Shown here: piece after piece, positions 11,431 through 23,171 of the stretch
Position numbering within the stretch: position 1 is the stretch's first letter
How the letters are laid out: each line of letters starts with the position of its first letter
Origin: Epiperipatus broadwayi
Taxonomy: Eukaryota; Onychophora; Udeonychophora; Euonychophora; Peripatidae
Direction: 5' to 3'
DNA length: 64,000 nt
NCBI GenBank assembly: GCA_028023455.1
Contig: JAQFVV010012447.1
Coordinates: 310,001 to 374,000, forward strand
Notes under the pieces: model-generated
Told to the model about the DNA's origin: nothing
The model's input: the letters and a program-made list of their open reading frames with translations, nothing else
Databases searched by the model: none
Made by a program: the position numbers and the translations under genes

Positions 11431-14400
11431 TCAAGATAATTGTCCAATATATATCATATTCCAATTATATAATGTGTGCATATTTTAATACTAACACATA
11501 TTAAAGTTTTACATATGTTTATGTTATGTAATGTGTTTTTGTAATTCTTCACATAAATTCACTTTCATTTGTTGAAATGCAGTGGGATTGAATTACAATA
11601 TTTATTTTTTATTGCTTGTAATTTGGGGTTGCTTTCTGAAACTGCATAATCATATTTTAAAAAAAAAAAATAACTAAATCATTTATTATTTATTTAGGAA
11701 ATAATATTTTATTTTAATAATAGAAATAGCAGAGTGATGTTTAGCAGCAGTCATTCTATCACTGCACTGCACAGAAACAATTATATTAATGATTTATAAA
11801 TGGAAAAACTTAGACTTATGGGCTTAATTAACTACAAAAATGGTAAATTGTTAGCAATAATTACATTATTAAATACTCAGACAGTCATGTGACATTTGAG
11901 CAGATTGGGCATTCTAATTCCATCAATTGAGATTATTTTTTATTTTACTCAGTTGAAAATTGAATATGCAAAGACACATTACCTCTTAGACCATCATTTT
12001 ATTATTATGCTAAACCACACTGGATATGATTTTACACAATATATTACAAAAAAAATAACTTATAAACAAAATTTTAATCATTTCTATTATTGCAATAATA
12101 TTTTTTTCTTTACTTACTCAGAGTTTACTACATGCTATTAAAAAAATTATTTAGACATCCATGGGATGCTGTAATAAGATTATTAGATTCTTTTATGGTT
12201 AGTTGCTCAGGAAATCATGTGATGTCCAAGTATCAAAATGTCAACCATGACAGTTTTATTTAAAAACAACCTAATGTCTTTCAATTCTTTTAATTTGATC
12301 TAATGCATATAAAAATATTTTCCTTTCTTCATTAATTATTTAACTAGTCAGTGGTACCAAATAGTAATGCAATATAATTAGTCTCATCTGCAGATTGATT
12401 TGCAATAAGGATTTGAAATTCGAAGCTGGAATTAATACACTTATAAATCTAATAAAAATCTTTAACTTTTTTTCGTTTTTACTATTAAACTAATAGCTTA
12501 AAAAATAAAAAAAAATCTAAGATTTTGAACTCAGACTGACTTGTTTACATCGTTATATAACTGATATCCATATCACTCATTATATATTTTAGGAATGTTA
12601 AAAATCAATGGAAACTGGTTTCCTCTTTCTACTATTCTAGTGCCATCTATAATAAGCTTGAGCAACTATTATAAGAAAGTTAGTCTGGCTTAAAAATCTT
12701 AATTTTTTTTTTAATTTTAGGTTATTAGTTTGATGGTAAAGTCATTGTTGAATGTATAACAATATTGATTTCAGCATTAAATTCTAACTCCTAACTAATA
12801 ATATCGAAAATCAGAAGCTAAACTAGAGATGAGGATTACGTTTCTCATAAACACTGATTACTCAAGCTTACAAAAGGTGTCACTAGAGTGGTAGGATGAG
12901 AAAACTAATTCATTAAAAAATGTAGAGATCTTTTTTGAAAGACATTTATTAGAAGATAACCCAATCATTCACAAAACGAAAATGAATTTATAATCAATCA
13001 ATTTGCATTATTGCATTGATATAGAAAAACATGTATTTTTATTCAAATAAATATATTTTTTTCCTGTTATTGATTAATATTCATTTTTGAAATTTTGTGT
13101 GTTTGTGTACACATGATTATATGCATGCGCGCAAACACACATTTTCTTATGTATTGGAATGGATCTAAAAATCATTAAAATGTTTATTGTTTAATAAAAG
13201 CTGTTTATACTTTCTTCATATCTACATATGAACAAGATTTTTTTAAAAAATTACTGAAATAAAATCAAAAGAAGATCATCTTGAGAATTAAGACCATCAC
13301 ACTAACACAGTCCACTTATACACTTGATCACAACACTCCTAAAAGGTTACTGACCCCACAAATCAATGAACTCTAGTTTTGTAATGGCCAAAGTACAGAT
13401 TATAGGTTGTTGTGATTTTAAACATTTAAAGATAATTTTTTAAAAATAAGGCAATAATTACATGTTAATGAAAGATAAATACCGCAAAAAAAAAAAAGAA
13501 GAAAAGAAACAAAACTGCTGGAGGTAAAAAAGAACGCATCACCGCATTCTAATATATTTTTTTAGCAATATTTATTATAATTTCCTATTCTGATAAATTT
13601 TAGAAACAGTGGTTCAAAAGGTGTTATTTATTTTTAAAAATTGATTTAAAACAAGCCCAATTTCACAACATATTAACATACTTTTTTTTTGCATATAAAC
13701 AAAAAAAAACTGATATATATAAATTCATTATTTAGTCTTTTTTTTTAAAAAAAAAAATCAACTTATTTTTTAATTTTTTTAATATATATATCTTTCAAAA
13801 TATATATAAAAATTATTTTCATTTTTTTCAAAAATTTTTGTATTTTTTTTTTTTTATATAACTAAAAATAAAAATATATAGTAGATTCTTTTGTTTAGTA
13901 TTCCTTTAGCTAGCGGATTACATTTTTATCTAATTTTTTTCTCCGAATCAGATTTCCCCTTGGTAAAAGTAAAGGTAAGCATGGGGTTCACCAGTGGTAA
14001 AGGTAGAATTATATTACAATCATTTTTATTTTATTTTTTCAACTCGACTCAGATTAATTTGAGACTTTTACTATCTATTTAAGAATAGCTAGATATCCAT
14101 TTACCAACAATTATTGAATGAATAAGTAAGTTATGAGTCATTTATCTATGATCTAAAAAAAATTCAAATTAACCAAAACAGATTCAAACCTAGGTTATTA
14201 TGTATATGCTGGGCAGATATTCTAAGTGCAGTAAAGTGTAAAAAAAAAAGTATCTTATTTTAAAAAATGATAAATTTTGCTTCAAAAAAAATATTTAAAA
14301 CATAAATGAAGATTACCATTTTTTTAAAAAATTAATAAATATTTATAGACTTATATAAAATTTACAATCTATAAATGATATTTTGCAATAAGTTTCAAAT

Positions 14401-14789
14401 TAATTGATTATTCATATTTCCAGTCCCATAGAATCAATTAATTAGAAGTCTAATTAAGTATTTAACAATTTAAAATATGTTAATTTTTTATTTTATAATT
14501 CGATAAATATAGATTGAATGTATTTCTTTAAGATACTGTATATTAAAATTTTCAATTTTCTAGTATTCATTAATACCGAATGATAACACTATGATTTACA
14601 AGAGTCAAACTTTCTGCCTTCACAACTTTAATATTAACTAATCAGATAAATAGATTAATGATTATTACTAATTATTTCTTAAACTAGAGATTATTCTTGT
14701 ATTGGAAGTTTTAAATATAGCTTTAAAAAGAATTATACATAGAAAAATAAAGTTGAGTTATTCCATGTGTTTATATACTTTTTATCTGA
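11431..14789. other. AT-rich non-coding stretch
   Basis: No gene is supportable. 13480-13870 is low-complexity A/T sequence with long homopolymers. 12851-12900 has weak similarity to the family 1 repeat (gattactcaagcttac). Confidence 0.5.
14633..14710 (+). repeat. Dispersed AT-rich repeat (taatgattattactaat family)
   Basis: Related sequence occurs inverted at 15336-15400, and again at 18590-18650, 23985-24065 and 39885-39930. The pair at 14633 and 15336 brackets the family 1 foldback symmetrically. Confidence 0.4.
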
Positions 14790-14937
14790 GGTTTAACATT
14801 TAAAATAGGCAAAACTCTCTATACATATTGCCACTTAGTGCAAACCAGAGTAATCAATGGATGCCAGAAGGCTTGTGCATAAAATCCCCATCTAGTGCCT
14901 ACTCATCCAATATCGCAGACTAGTTTCTGACTTACTC

Positions 14938-14996
14938 ATCCAATATCCCCAGACTAGTTTCTGGTTTGTGGCCTTCATCAGTGAGGAGCCTTGGAT
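14938..14996 (-). ncRNA. Type I hammerhead ribozyme motif, family 1
   Basis: On the minus strand the core is complete: CUGAUGA, a small stem-loop II, GAAA, a two-base-pair stem III (C/UA/G), and the cleavage triplet GUC at 14954-14952. Stem I pairs UCCUCA with UGGGGA (one G-U). Beyond an asymmetric internal loop it pairs AUCCAA with UUGGAU. Stem II is weak in this copy (GG/CC, closing pair A-A), so activity is uncertain. The very short stem III is typical of hammerheads in PLEs and retrozymes, which often act as dimers. Confidence 0.7.
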
Positions 14997-15009
14997 CTGA
15001 GAGCACTGC

Positions 15010-15068
15010 ATCCAATATGCCCAGACTAATTTTTGGCTTGTGGCCTTCATCAGTGAGGAGCCTTGGAT
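15010..15068 (-). ncRNA. Degenerate hammerhead, family 1, in tandem with 14938-14996
   Basis: Same layout as its neighbour, 72 bp away, with intact CUGAUGA and GUC and a GGC/GCC stem II. The GAAAC segment has become AAAAU, which removes the essential G12, so it is probably inactive. Confidence 0.6.
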
Positions 15069-15109
15069 CTGAGGGCACTGCATCTAGATCCTAGATGCAG
15101 TGCTCTCAG

Positions 15110-15168
15110 ATCCAAGGCTCCTCACTGATGAAGGCCACAAACCAGAAACTAGTCTGGGGATATTGAAT
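15110..15168 (+). ncRNA. Type I hammerhead ribozyme motif, family 1, sense copy
   Basis: CUGAUGA at 15125-15131, GAAA at 15145-15148, GUC at 15152-15154, with expected cleavage after 15154. The inner part of stem I is fully paired (UCCUCA/UGGGGA); the outer part has one changed base (UUGAAU). It mirrors the antisense copy at 14938-14996 across the palindrome centre. Confidence 0.7.
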
Positions 15169-16749
15169 GAGTAGGCACTAGATGGGGATTTTATGCACAA
15201 GCCTTCTGGCATCCATTGATTAGTCTGGCTTGCACTGAATGGCAATACGTATAGAGAGTTTTGCCTGTTTTAATAACAGTTAAGAGCAAGCATAAGAAAT
15301 GGTGATCATGTGATGTTTATAGGTTTAACATTTATATACTGGCTAGGGATAATCTTTAGTTTAAAAAATGATCAGTAATAATCATTAATATATTTATGCA
15401 AAATGAGTGACGTCATTGTCTTGAATGCAAAAAGGTTGATACTTATAAATGAAAGTGTAACCACTGAATTTTACATTAAGCAAAGTGTAAGTTTGATACA
15501 AAAACAATACATACATCACAATAAACTTTAGTTAAGTTTCAAGAAATTATTTAAAAATGGCAACTTTATAAAATTAATTTTTGAAAAATTAAGAAACTAC
15601 TCAACCAAGTATTAATTAATATTAAATGGTGAGCTGCATATATATTTAAAAAAATGTCCCCAGATAACTATAAAATGAATTTTTTATATATACAATTATT
15701 TTAAATGAATTTTTATTTTTAAAAACTTAAATATGCTGAAATATAGATTTTTTTGTTTTTATGGCAATTTGCTCAAAATTTTAAATTATTATTTTTAAAA
15801 AAAAATATTAAGGATCATGTGACATTTTAGTAGTAATTAAAACTTTTATAATATTCTTCTAAATATAAATTTTAAAATGTAGGTCCAAATTCAATATCTC
15901 GTTTTAGTATAAGAATATAATGCAGATTTTTAGAAAACAACATATATATATGACGAATATCCAACACAGAAAAGGCAGACATATTTTTATAAATTTTAGT
16001 TTTTATTCATGCTAAACATACTTTCGATACAATATGCATCATAATTATAGAAAAAGTTTGCATAACTATATATTATCATTTATATATATATCTGAAGAAT
16101 GATCTTCGTTTTGTAATAAATCTTTAAAAGGAAATAAACTACAATAAATGTTCTTAAAGGTGTAGCTAGGAATGACAAAATAATTATAAAGATGTTGAAT
16201 TATATTATTAAATTTATAGCATATTGCCAAACGACATATTTCAGGTTATCAACTTTACTGTCAATATGTTATTAATTATTTGTATCAATATTAAGTTGTT
16301 TTTTTTTAAGACTTAGGTTTGAGTGGTGTTAATTATATTTATATGCAAACACACATTTATATGACACAATATTTTTATTTCTTTTCTTAAATTTGTTAAA
16401 TGCCTTTTGATAGGCTGGAAAGTTTTTAAAGAATTGAAGTTTCACTCCATTACTTTCTATGCCCCAGCAATAAGCTACATAATTATTATTTTTAATGAAC
16501 ATATAAGGGGGGGGGTGCAATATAAATATAATTGCATTTTTATTAAATTTGTCTTATAAAGAAATATATTTGAATGGGCATTGAACACTCTTAAATAAAT
16601 TAATAAGAAAAAGAGAGAAACTGAAAGATATAACATTGTATAATTAATTTCTTCCAATCTAATGGGATTCAAATAATAAATCTTATTTATGTAATGTAAT
16701 TGATATTTAAATACAAGAAAAGTATATATACTTAAGCAAGATGTAATTA

Positions 16750-16985
16750 AAGAGGATTTGAACCCAGACTTTCAAGCTCCCTTCAGTCATCCATTTTATT
16801 TTATATGAGCAATACACATGGCCACATACATGTGGAAAACGTAAATGATCTCAACATAGGTATTTCATGCTGAATCATTATCCATTAGTTGATTCGGCTC
16901 ATCATCTCTGACATATATACATAATCAGTGCTTGGTTTATGTTAAGATAGCAAATCTATAAACTTTAATGAACAGGCTTCAATCC
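16750..16985 (-). repeat. Family 2 element (hammerhead plus tRNA-like B box), decayed copy
   Basis: On the minus strand the order matches the copy in 35510-35760: leader with tatatatgt, hammerhead region (about 16925-16862), spacer, then AAAGTCTGGGTTCAAATCC, a B-box-like sequence (16754-16764). The hammerhead core is damaged (CTAATGG for CTGATGA), but the hairpin ending TTCAGCAT and the following GAAA remain. Confidence 0.55.
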
Positions 16986-17451
16986 TCTCCACCTTCCTTC
17001 CAGCTCTTCAGCCATCCATATCATTGAAAATCTGATAATAGAATGCTCAAAGTCCTAGTTGATGCCAGTATTATTGTCATACTCATGTTGACCTTAAATC
17101 ACTTTGATGCCTCATATATAGAACCTTAATATGTCCATTTAAATACATGGAGTTTATCAATCAAAAGACTATTTGATACTCCAGCAACATAAGTGACAGA
17201 GCTAAACTGTGGTTCATGAACTTTTATTTTGAATCTGCTAATCTATCATACACTAAATCTTACAAGATGAGTGTATATACATTAGAGTAATGCTGCCCCA
17301 AAAATGGATTAGAATTCATATGGTAAATTTCATCTAAAGCCAAAGAGAATACTATGTTGCCTTAAGCCTAATTCCAATTTTTTAATATATTATGTATATA
17401 AGATCTTCAAATTAAATTTAAAAAAATAATGAAGAAACAAATTTTCATAAA

Positions 17452-17478
17452 AATAATGATGATGATGATGATGATAAT
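17452..17478. repeat. (GAT)n microsatellite
   Basis: Short run of gatgatgat. Confidence 0.85.
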
Positions 17479-17685
17479 GATTTTAAATGGGACTTCAATA
17501 CGATAAATCTATGATAATTCATTATTATGTAATAACATGTAAATATTTATGTAATGCCACTATGAGCACACATACCTTTTTAATAATATTTGTTTTTTTG
17601 TTTAAAAAAAAATATACAAAAACAAAAGTATATTTATAAAAAGAAAATAATATTTAAAAAAATGTTTTTGTTTTTTTTTTGTCAG

Positions 17686-17745
17686 TGCATCCCTCATTTC
17701 ATCACCATCCTATCTCAACTATCCACCGGAACAGAAAGTCAGACC
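17686..17745 (+). repeat. Second copy of the dispersed repeat at 418-490
   Basis: Shares tgcatccctcatttca and the stretch around ccaccggaacagaaa with 418-490. Class unknown. Confidence 0.5.
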
Positions 17746-17949
17746 GCTTTTTCTCAGTATGCACTTTATGAACAACCTTCAATGTTTGAGCAATGCATAG
17801 TGAAAACAGTGTTTTGATTCTACACTGGTGGATGGTTGCAATATGGTAGAGATGAGTTAAAAAATGTATTGACTAATAAAAAAAAATGATTGCAGAGTTA
17901 TAAAAATGTCATTTTATTTCAAGTTGTAAAATAACTGTATATTTCTACA

Positions 17950-18131
17950 TCGCAGTTGGTTAGCATCAAATACTTATATTAGTGATTATTTATCTTTTCA
18001 ACATGTGTGCGATCAGGTGGGTAATCAATATATGATGGCACTGAGAGTTGTGGGTCGTGTGAAAGTCTGAGTTCGAATCCCGCATATATTACATATATAA
18101 ATGCAGGTGTTAAGCCTATACAATGTATTAA
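17950..18131 (+). repeat. Family 2 element, 5'-truncated copy
   Basis: It starts inside the hammerhead (ggttagcatcaaat) and continues through gattatttatcttttcaaca and tggcactgagagttgtgg to a near-perfect B box (agttcgaatcc, 18070-18080). It ends at aagcctatacaatgtatta, which fixes the 3' border of the family by comparison with 35761-35945. Confidence 0.65.
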
Positions 18132-18360
18132 ATTTTTTTATGTAAATGGAATGCCGAATATTTAAAAGAATCCCTTTGATTATGGTTGGTATTTTTTTTT
18201 TTTTGTTTATGTTAATAATTAAATATTTAGTACTAATAATCGAATATGTTTTAATTGATACTTTATTTTACTTTAATTTTCAAAATAACCTATCCAAGAA
18301 CAAGAACTCACCATCTCCGCTCTTTTCTTACATTTTTAAAAGTAAAAGTTAATAAAACTT

Positions 18361-18468
18361 TATCAATATATTAAATAATCTCAATACTACCAAATTTTCT
18401 TTTAAATCTTTATTTATAAGAATTTAAAAGAAAATGTGGTAGTATTGATGTTGATTAATATATTTTTA
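18361..18468. repeat. Hairpin MITE-like element
   Basis: Inverted arms (about 47 bp, mostly identical) share caatactacc and attttcttttaaat around a 14-base loop. There is no coding content and the TSD is not resolved. Confidence 0.55.
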
Positions 18469-19550
18469 AAGATATTACACGTGGGAAAGAAAATATGAAT
18501 AACTCCATGTATGTGCGTGCTTAATTTTAAAAAATCAGATACTGTATATTGATCTTTAATTGAATTTTGAAGTTTATATCTGTGTTAGAGACAATCTCTA
18601 ATTTACTAAATGATTACTAATAATCATTACTCTATTTATCTAAAGTGGATGGTGTCAAAGATGTGGGTTGAGTTAGATTGACACTTGTAATTCAAAATGT
18701 AAGTAATTAATCAAACTTTAGTAAACAAAAACAAATTACTTTTAATCGTGTGCTTCGATTAAAAAAAAATACTAATTAATTTTTATTTATTTATTTTTAA
18801 TTTGTATCTTTTATTTATCATTCAGTAGCAAATATCAAATACATTTTAATCGTTGCTATATTTATTTATATACAAAATAAAAATAAAATTATTTCAAAAA
18901 TTTATTTTTTACAAGTTAAACTGTTTGTATGATAAAACTATATGTCTTTTAAAAAAATATACATGATTTTTTCCAAGAATAATATTTTGAAATAAAAATA
19001 ATCCTTAATTTACTAATAACTTTTTTAAAAAAAAAAAAATTAGCTTTAAATCCATTATTCTAAAATAATTGCCAATAAATTAAAACAAAAAACCTTTCTA
19101 AACAACTTTCATTAATTTTAAAAATATGATTTCTTTAATTTAATAATATTATCAAATTTTATTTAATCGTGTTATATAGATATTATTTATTACTTCTTTG
19201 AACTAGGTAAAACGTAGAATCTCATATTTGAAGACACTTTACAGAAAAATATTTAGCTAAAAAGTGTTGGTGTTTCAAAGGTTTTAGACACATATAAACT
19301 AATAGGAGAACATGGTTTTTAGAACACAAATACCTACATTATTTATAAATGTTAATTTCAGACCTTTATCCATTAAAGTTTTCCTGGATGGAAAATGGTA
19401 GGGCAAAAACATTGTTTCTATTATTTTTTGTGAGAAAGAGTGAAAGAAACGTTGAACCATTTTTCGTTTGCCTTTCTTCTTACAAATATATTATCAGATA
19501 TATGTTCTCATGTGTTTCTTTAATAGTCCTTATTGGATATATTTAAGAAA

Positions 19551-20630
19551 GACTTTTTGGTAAAGGTTTACTTTAGCGACCAGAGCATATTCACCATCTA
19601 GTTTTTAAAATTAGAACTAAAATATTCTAAATCTTACGTATCTGCTCCTATATTACAATTACAATAAATATTTATAATTAAAACGTAAAAGATAATAATA
19701 AAAAAAGCATTTACCTTTTTAAGCATAATTATGCCCTATGCATACTAGGAAGTTGGAGAAAAAGACGGCAGTGCTATAGTTACTGTGGAAGGCAAATTCT
19801 TGGAGGTACGATAAAAATAAAGCTCTGCTGGTACCAGATTGGAATTTCAGCTTACTCTTCACTCTCATCCACATATTCTAAATATTCTGGGTATGTATGT
19901 CTTGGTCTTCGGGATTCACGAAGTTGTCCTGTGGATGGCAACTGAATGCATATATACCCCATTGCTGAGTCTGCTGATATTATTGTACACAGCCCAGCCA
20001 TCTGAAATTATGTGAGTACCTGGTAAAATGTTCCACTGGATTAGGGCCTCCAATGTGCCAGCCGTTCTATCTGCAACTTCTGTCAAGAAGCACTTCCTTG
20101 ACACTCTTTCAATACCTCCAAAGACCCAATGCCCTCTACTTATAGTCCCCCTGTGGTATTTTCTGTAGAAATAATAAGTTTCGTCGATTTCGATGACTAA
20201 TGGCTCCCCATTGTCATCCATTCCGCCAACAACCATCGGATTTGTGTCTAAATATTTGACACACTTTTCATGACAAAAATTAGCCCAGTCAATGACTATT
20301 TTCTTGCTTACGCCGGTGTTTTTTTTTATAAGTGCTATAAATCTAGATAGTTTAAATTGTTAAGTTATAAATGTAGATAGTTTAAATTCTTAAGTTTCAA
20401 ATAATTTAAACTAATTATTTTAATTAATCTAGTGTAATTATTTCAATTTCTTTAAAATGGTAAATATTTTTTTTTATTATCTTTTACATTTTAATAAATT
20501 TTAATGTAATTGTAATATAGTAGCATATATGTAAGATTTTCGTATAATAATTTACTTCTAATTTTGAAAAGTAGAGGGCGAATATGATTTTTATCTTGTG
20601 GTCGCTAAAGTAAACCTTTATCGACTTTTC
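19551..20630. mobile_element. Merlin (IS1016-like) DNA transposon
   Basis: Body 19559-20622, about 1.06 kb. The left TIR begins GGTAAAGGTTTACTTTAGCG and the right one, reversed, GATAAAGGTTTACTTTAGCG; weaker similarity continues for about 50 bp. Flanking 8-mers gacttttt (19551-19558) and gacttttc (20623-20630) differ at one base, in line with the 8-9-bp TSD of Merlin. The transposase inside, on the minus strand, is broken. Confidence 0.85.
19745..20330 (-). pseudogene. Merlin transposase (ISXO2-like DDE domain), inactivated
   Basis: The minus-strand frame runs from a helix-turn-helix-like segment (TGVSKKIVIDW) through the DDE fold. The first aspartate lies in IEIDETYY and the second in IISDGW. 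After AIH (near 19930) a frameshift is needed to reach NFVNP, then HTQNI, where a TAG replaces the expected catalytic glutamate before NMW. The same frame then gives GTSRALFLSYLQEF, which matches the usual end of the domain. Such transposases cut and paste their own element. This copy has lost both its frame and its last catalytic residue. The N-terminal zinc-binding part is absent, which explains the short element. Confidence 0.85.
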
Positions 20631-21062
20631 TCTAGTGTAAGAATATCAACTATTATAATACTCAATTTTTGATATCTGTGAAACCTTTTCATCTTTAATC
20701 CTACATTTTGAAAACTCAGATCTCTCTTCCTTAATAAAGTGATCAAGTTCAGGATCAAAGAAAAAGTTTTTGTATCTGCTGTTATATGTGAAGCTTCACC
20801 TTTTTTACAGAAACCACTTTGAGGCAGCATACTGACCAATCAGCAGTTGTTCTTTTTTTTCCTCTTCATTATTTAAAAAAAAAAAAAATTATTTCCAATA
20901 CATATGAAATTTTCTGTCAATTTATTGTTGTACAATTATTATTTGGGTTTTTTTTAATAGAGCTATCATTATTATAAACTTTTTTTATGATACAAGTTTG
21001 TTAGCAATAATTTATACAAAAACTTTCTATCGATTGAATAATGTTCTGCAGTTCATTAGGAA

Positions 21063-21100
21063 AGTTTGTGCATAAAATACTTATCTAGTACCTACTTATG
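21063..21100 (-). repeat. Family 1 fragment, decayed
   Basis: Antisense gtttgtgcataaaatactta followed by tctagtacctactta matches the unit segment between the hammerhead and cttctggcatcc. Confidence 0.5.
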
Positions 21101-21162
21101 TGTAAACATATAAAATGGTGATGTTTTGATGGTTTTATCATTACTATTAGCATTCTTTTGAA

Positions 21163-21655
21163 GGAAATCCACCATAGCCTTCTAAACATAAACTTATAGC
21201 CTGTTTTTCTCATGAATATATAATATAGAATTAAAATATTTATTCTTTATTCTAGTTTTATGAATCATTAATCTTTCATTTAAACTCAATTTTGGTCTAT
21301 ATGTTATTTCTTACAAAAAGGATTAATATAAATAACCCCAGAAATAGTACTATTATCAGATTTGTATTATTCAGTAAATTATTTGGATTAAGACCCTTTC
21401 TCTATGCTATGTTTGGTAATAACAAAATAGCATGGATAAAATATTATTTTAAATAATTTATTAAATAATAAAAAAAATTTGATAGACATATCATTACTGA
21501 AGTAATTTATATTATTTTTTGTTTTTATAAGAAATTGTATTTAGGCCAAAATTGTTTGAGTTTAAATGGAAGAGTGAAAATTCATAAAAGTGTAAATATT
21601 TAGTTTTGCATTATATATTCATGAAAAAAATATAGACGTTAAGCTCTTTTTTGAA
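21163..21655. repeat. Foldback element, about 115-bp arms
   Basis: The left arm (21163-21285) and right arm (21545-21655) are imperfect inverted copies sharing catgaatatataatatag, tttaaactcaattttg and related words. The same family, with a shorter spacer, is at 37710-37935. Confidence 0.55.
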
Positions 21656-21945
21656 AAGAATGAGAAGCAAAAAAAATTAAGGAATTTTATAAATAAAGAT
21701 TTATAATTTTGAAACTATTAACTTATTTAAAAGATTTCATGATATTAAAGATAATTGTAATGTGATTTGGAATTATGAAAAGGTAGAATATTATATATTT
21801 GTGATGTGTTACATTGCCTTTGAAGTAGGGAAACAATTAATAGTGGGCTTGTAATTTATTTTTGAATACTGATTTAATTGTTAATTGATGTATTCAGTTT
21901 ATTATATTGACTAGTTTAGTTTTTGGAATTTAATATTATATATAT

Positions 21946-22036
21946 ATGACAATAGATGACGTTCTACCAAAAACACCGTTAAGCGTATGTTTGTTTACAT
22001 AAACGGTGTTTTTGGTAGAACACCATCTATTGTCAT
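21946..22036. repeat. 91-bp hairpin MITE
   Basis: 35-bp arms match at 33 positions (ends ATGACAATAGATG, inner accaaaaacaccgtt) around a 21-base loop. Flanking TA on both sides allows a Tc1/mariner-type TA duplication, but the arms are too short to assign. Confidence 0.7.
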
Positions 22037-22462
22037 AAATACAAGCGTTAGCAAGTTTTAACTTGTGTTTTTTTTGTTTTTCATATATATATAAACTTAA
22101 GAGCATGCTATAACTCTATATATATCATATTATGTTATCTTAAATCATATTACTAAGATTTTTATGCTCAACAAAATTTATTTTAAAAGTAGAACAATAG
22201 GAGTACTGTGAAAGTTTTAGAATTGGCATATAATTGTATTTTTGTGACTCTTCACATTGTTTTAAGTTCATTTCAAGTATTATATAATTAGTTGATTTTG
22301 TGAAGTTTACACGTTTTTATATTTTTTCTTATCAATCAGCTTATGTTTTGATCTATCATTGACTTTTTTATATTTGCTTGTTAATATTTATGCTATATGT
22401 TAAATCTCTATTTCAGGAGTATCCAAGTTGTCCTATATATCTATCTATCAGGGTAATTTTCT

Positions 22463-23171
22463 TAACTCTGAGTCTTCATCACATGATCACTATTTTTTAT
22501 GCTAGCACATTACTATTATTAAAACAGGCAAAACTCTTCATATAGTAGTGCCACTCAGTGCCAACCAGAGTAATCAATGGATGCCAGAAGGCTTGTGCAT
22601 AAAATCCCTATCTAGTCTGGGGATATTGGATGAGTAGGCACTAGATAGGGATTTTATGCACAAGCATTCTGGAATCCATTGATTACTCTGGTTGGCACTG
22701 AGTGGCACTACTATATGGTGATTTTTGCCTGCTTTAATAACAGTAATGTGCTAGCATAAGAAATAGTGATCATGTGATGTTTAGTGGTTTAACACCAATC
22801 CTGCCTAATAGGATAGAGGTAGCTATGGTTGTTAAAGAGCCAAAGACACCAAAATATATGGGTACTAAACTGGATTCAGACCCATGTGACTATATAAGCT
22901 ATTGAGCTTAGATTGAATCTATTATTGTGTTTTCAATTTTATTTTCATAGTTTTGTAGTTAAGTAGAGATAAAAGGTCACTGCTGGAGGGTTGCATTAGA
23001 TCCTAAGACTAAGTGCAGTGCTCTCAGATCCAAAGCTCCTCACTGGTGAAGGCCACAATCCAGAAACTAGTCTGTGGATATTGGATGAGTAGGCACTAGA
23101 TAGGAACTTTATGCACAAGCTTTCTGGCATCCACTGATTACTCTGGTTGGCATTGAGTAACTCTGAGTCTT
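22463..23171 (+). mobile_element. Family 1 hammerhead foldback retroposon, copy 2 (longest)
   Basis: Body 22477-23157, flanked by the exact 14-mer taactctgagtctt (22463-22476 and 23158-23171). The first 140 bp are antisense. Sense sequence then begins at the hammerhead cleavage site (after 22617), runs through a complete 455-nt unit to the next GUC (23070-23072), and continues 85 bp into a second round before stopping. The sense part is therefore terminally redundant. The non-repeated centre (about 22790-23000) has no open frame. The stretch from caccaatcctgcc to the hammerhead is shared with the 40.2-kb copy. Confidence 0.85.
23028..23086 (+). ncRNA. Hammerhead motif in family 1 copy 2, core mutated
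   Basis: AUCCAA/UUGGAU and UCCUCA/UGUGGA stem I, then CUGGUGA in place of CUGAUGA (one core change), GAAAC, UA, GUC (23070-23072). Recognisable but probably inactive. Confidence 0.65.

Larger units (their letters stand above)
14803..15321. mobile_element. Family 1 hammerhead foldback retroposon, copy 1
   Basis: An almost perfect palindrome centred near 15090. The left half is antisense and the right half sense for the same unit (sense order: hammerhead, actagatggggattttatgc, cttctggcatccattg, gagagttttgcctg, gatcatgtgatgttta). The 13-mer ggtttaacattta flanks it (14790-14802 and 15322-15334). Part of the right copy also fits the unit's own sequence, so the exact ends are uncertain. The antisense half contains an additional tandem hammerhead and a third half-copy. 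It encodes no protein. Confidence 0.8.

Noticed and set aside
14892-15083. A minus-strand frame with a repeated peptide
   Set aside because: The peptide repeat reflects the two tandem hammerhead copies.
20618-20839. A minus-strand frame beside Merlin as the missing transposase N-terminus
   Set aside because: It lies outside the TIR and TSD and lacks the cysteine pattern expected of that domain.
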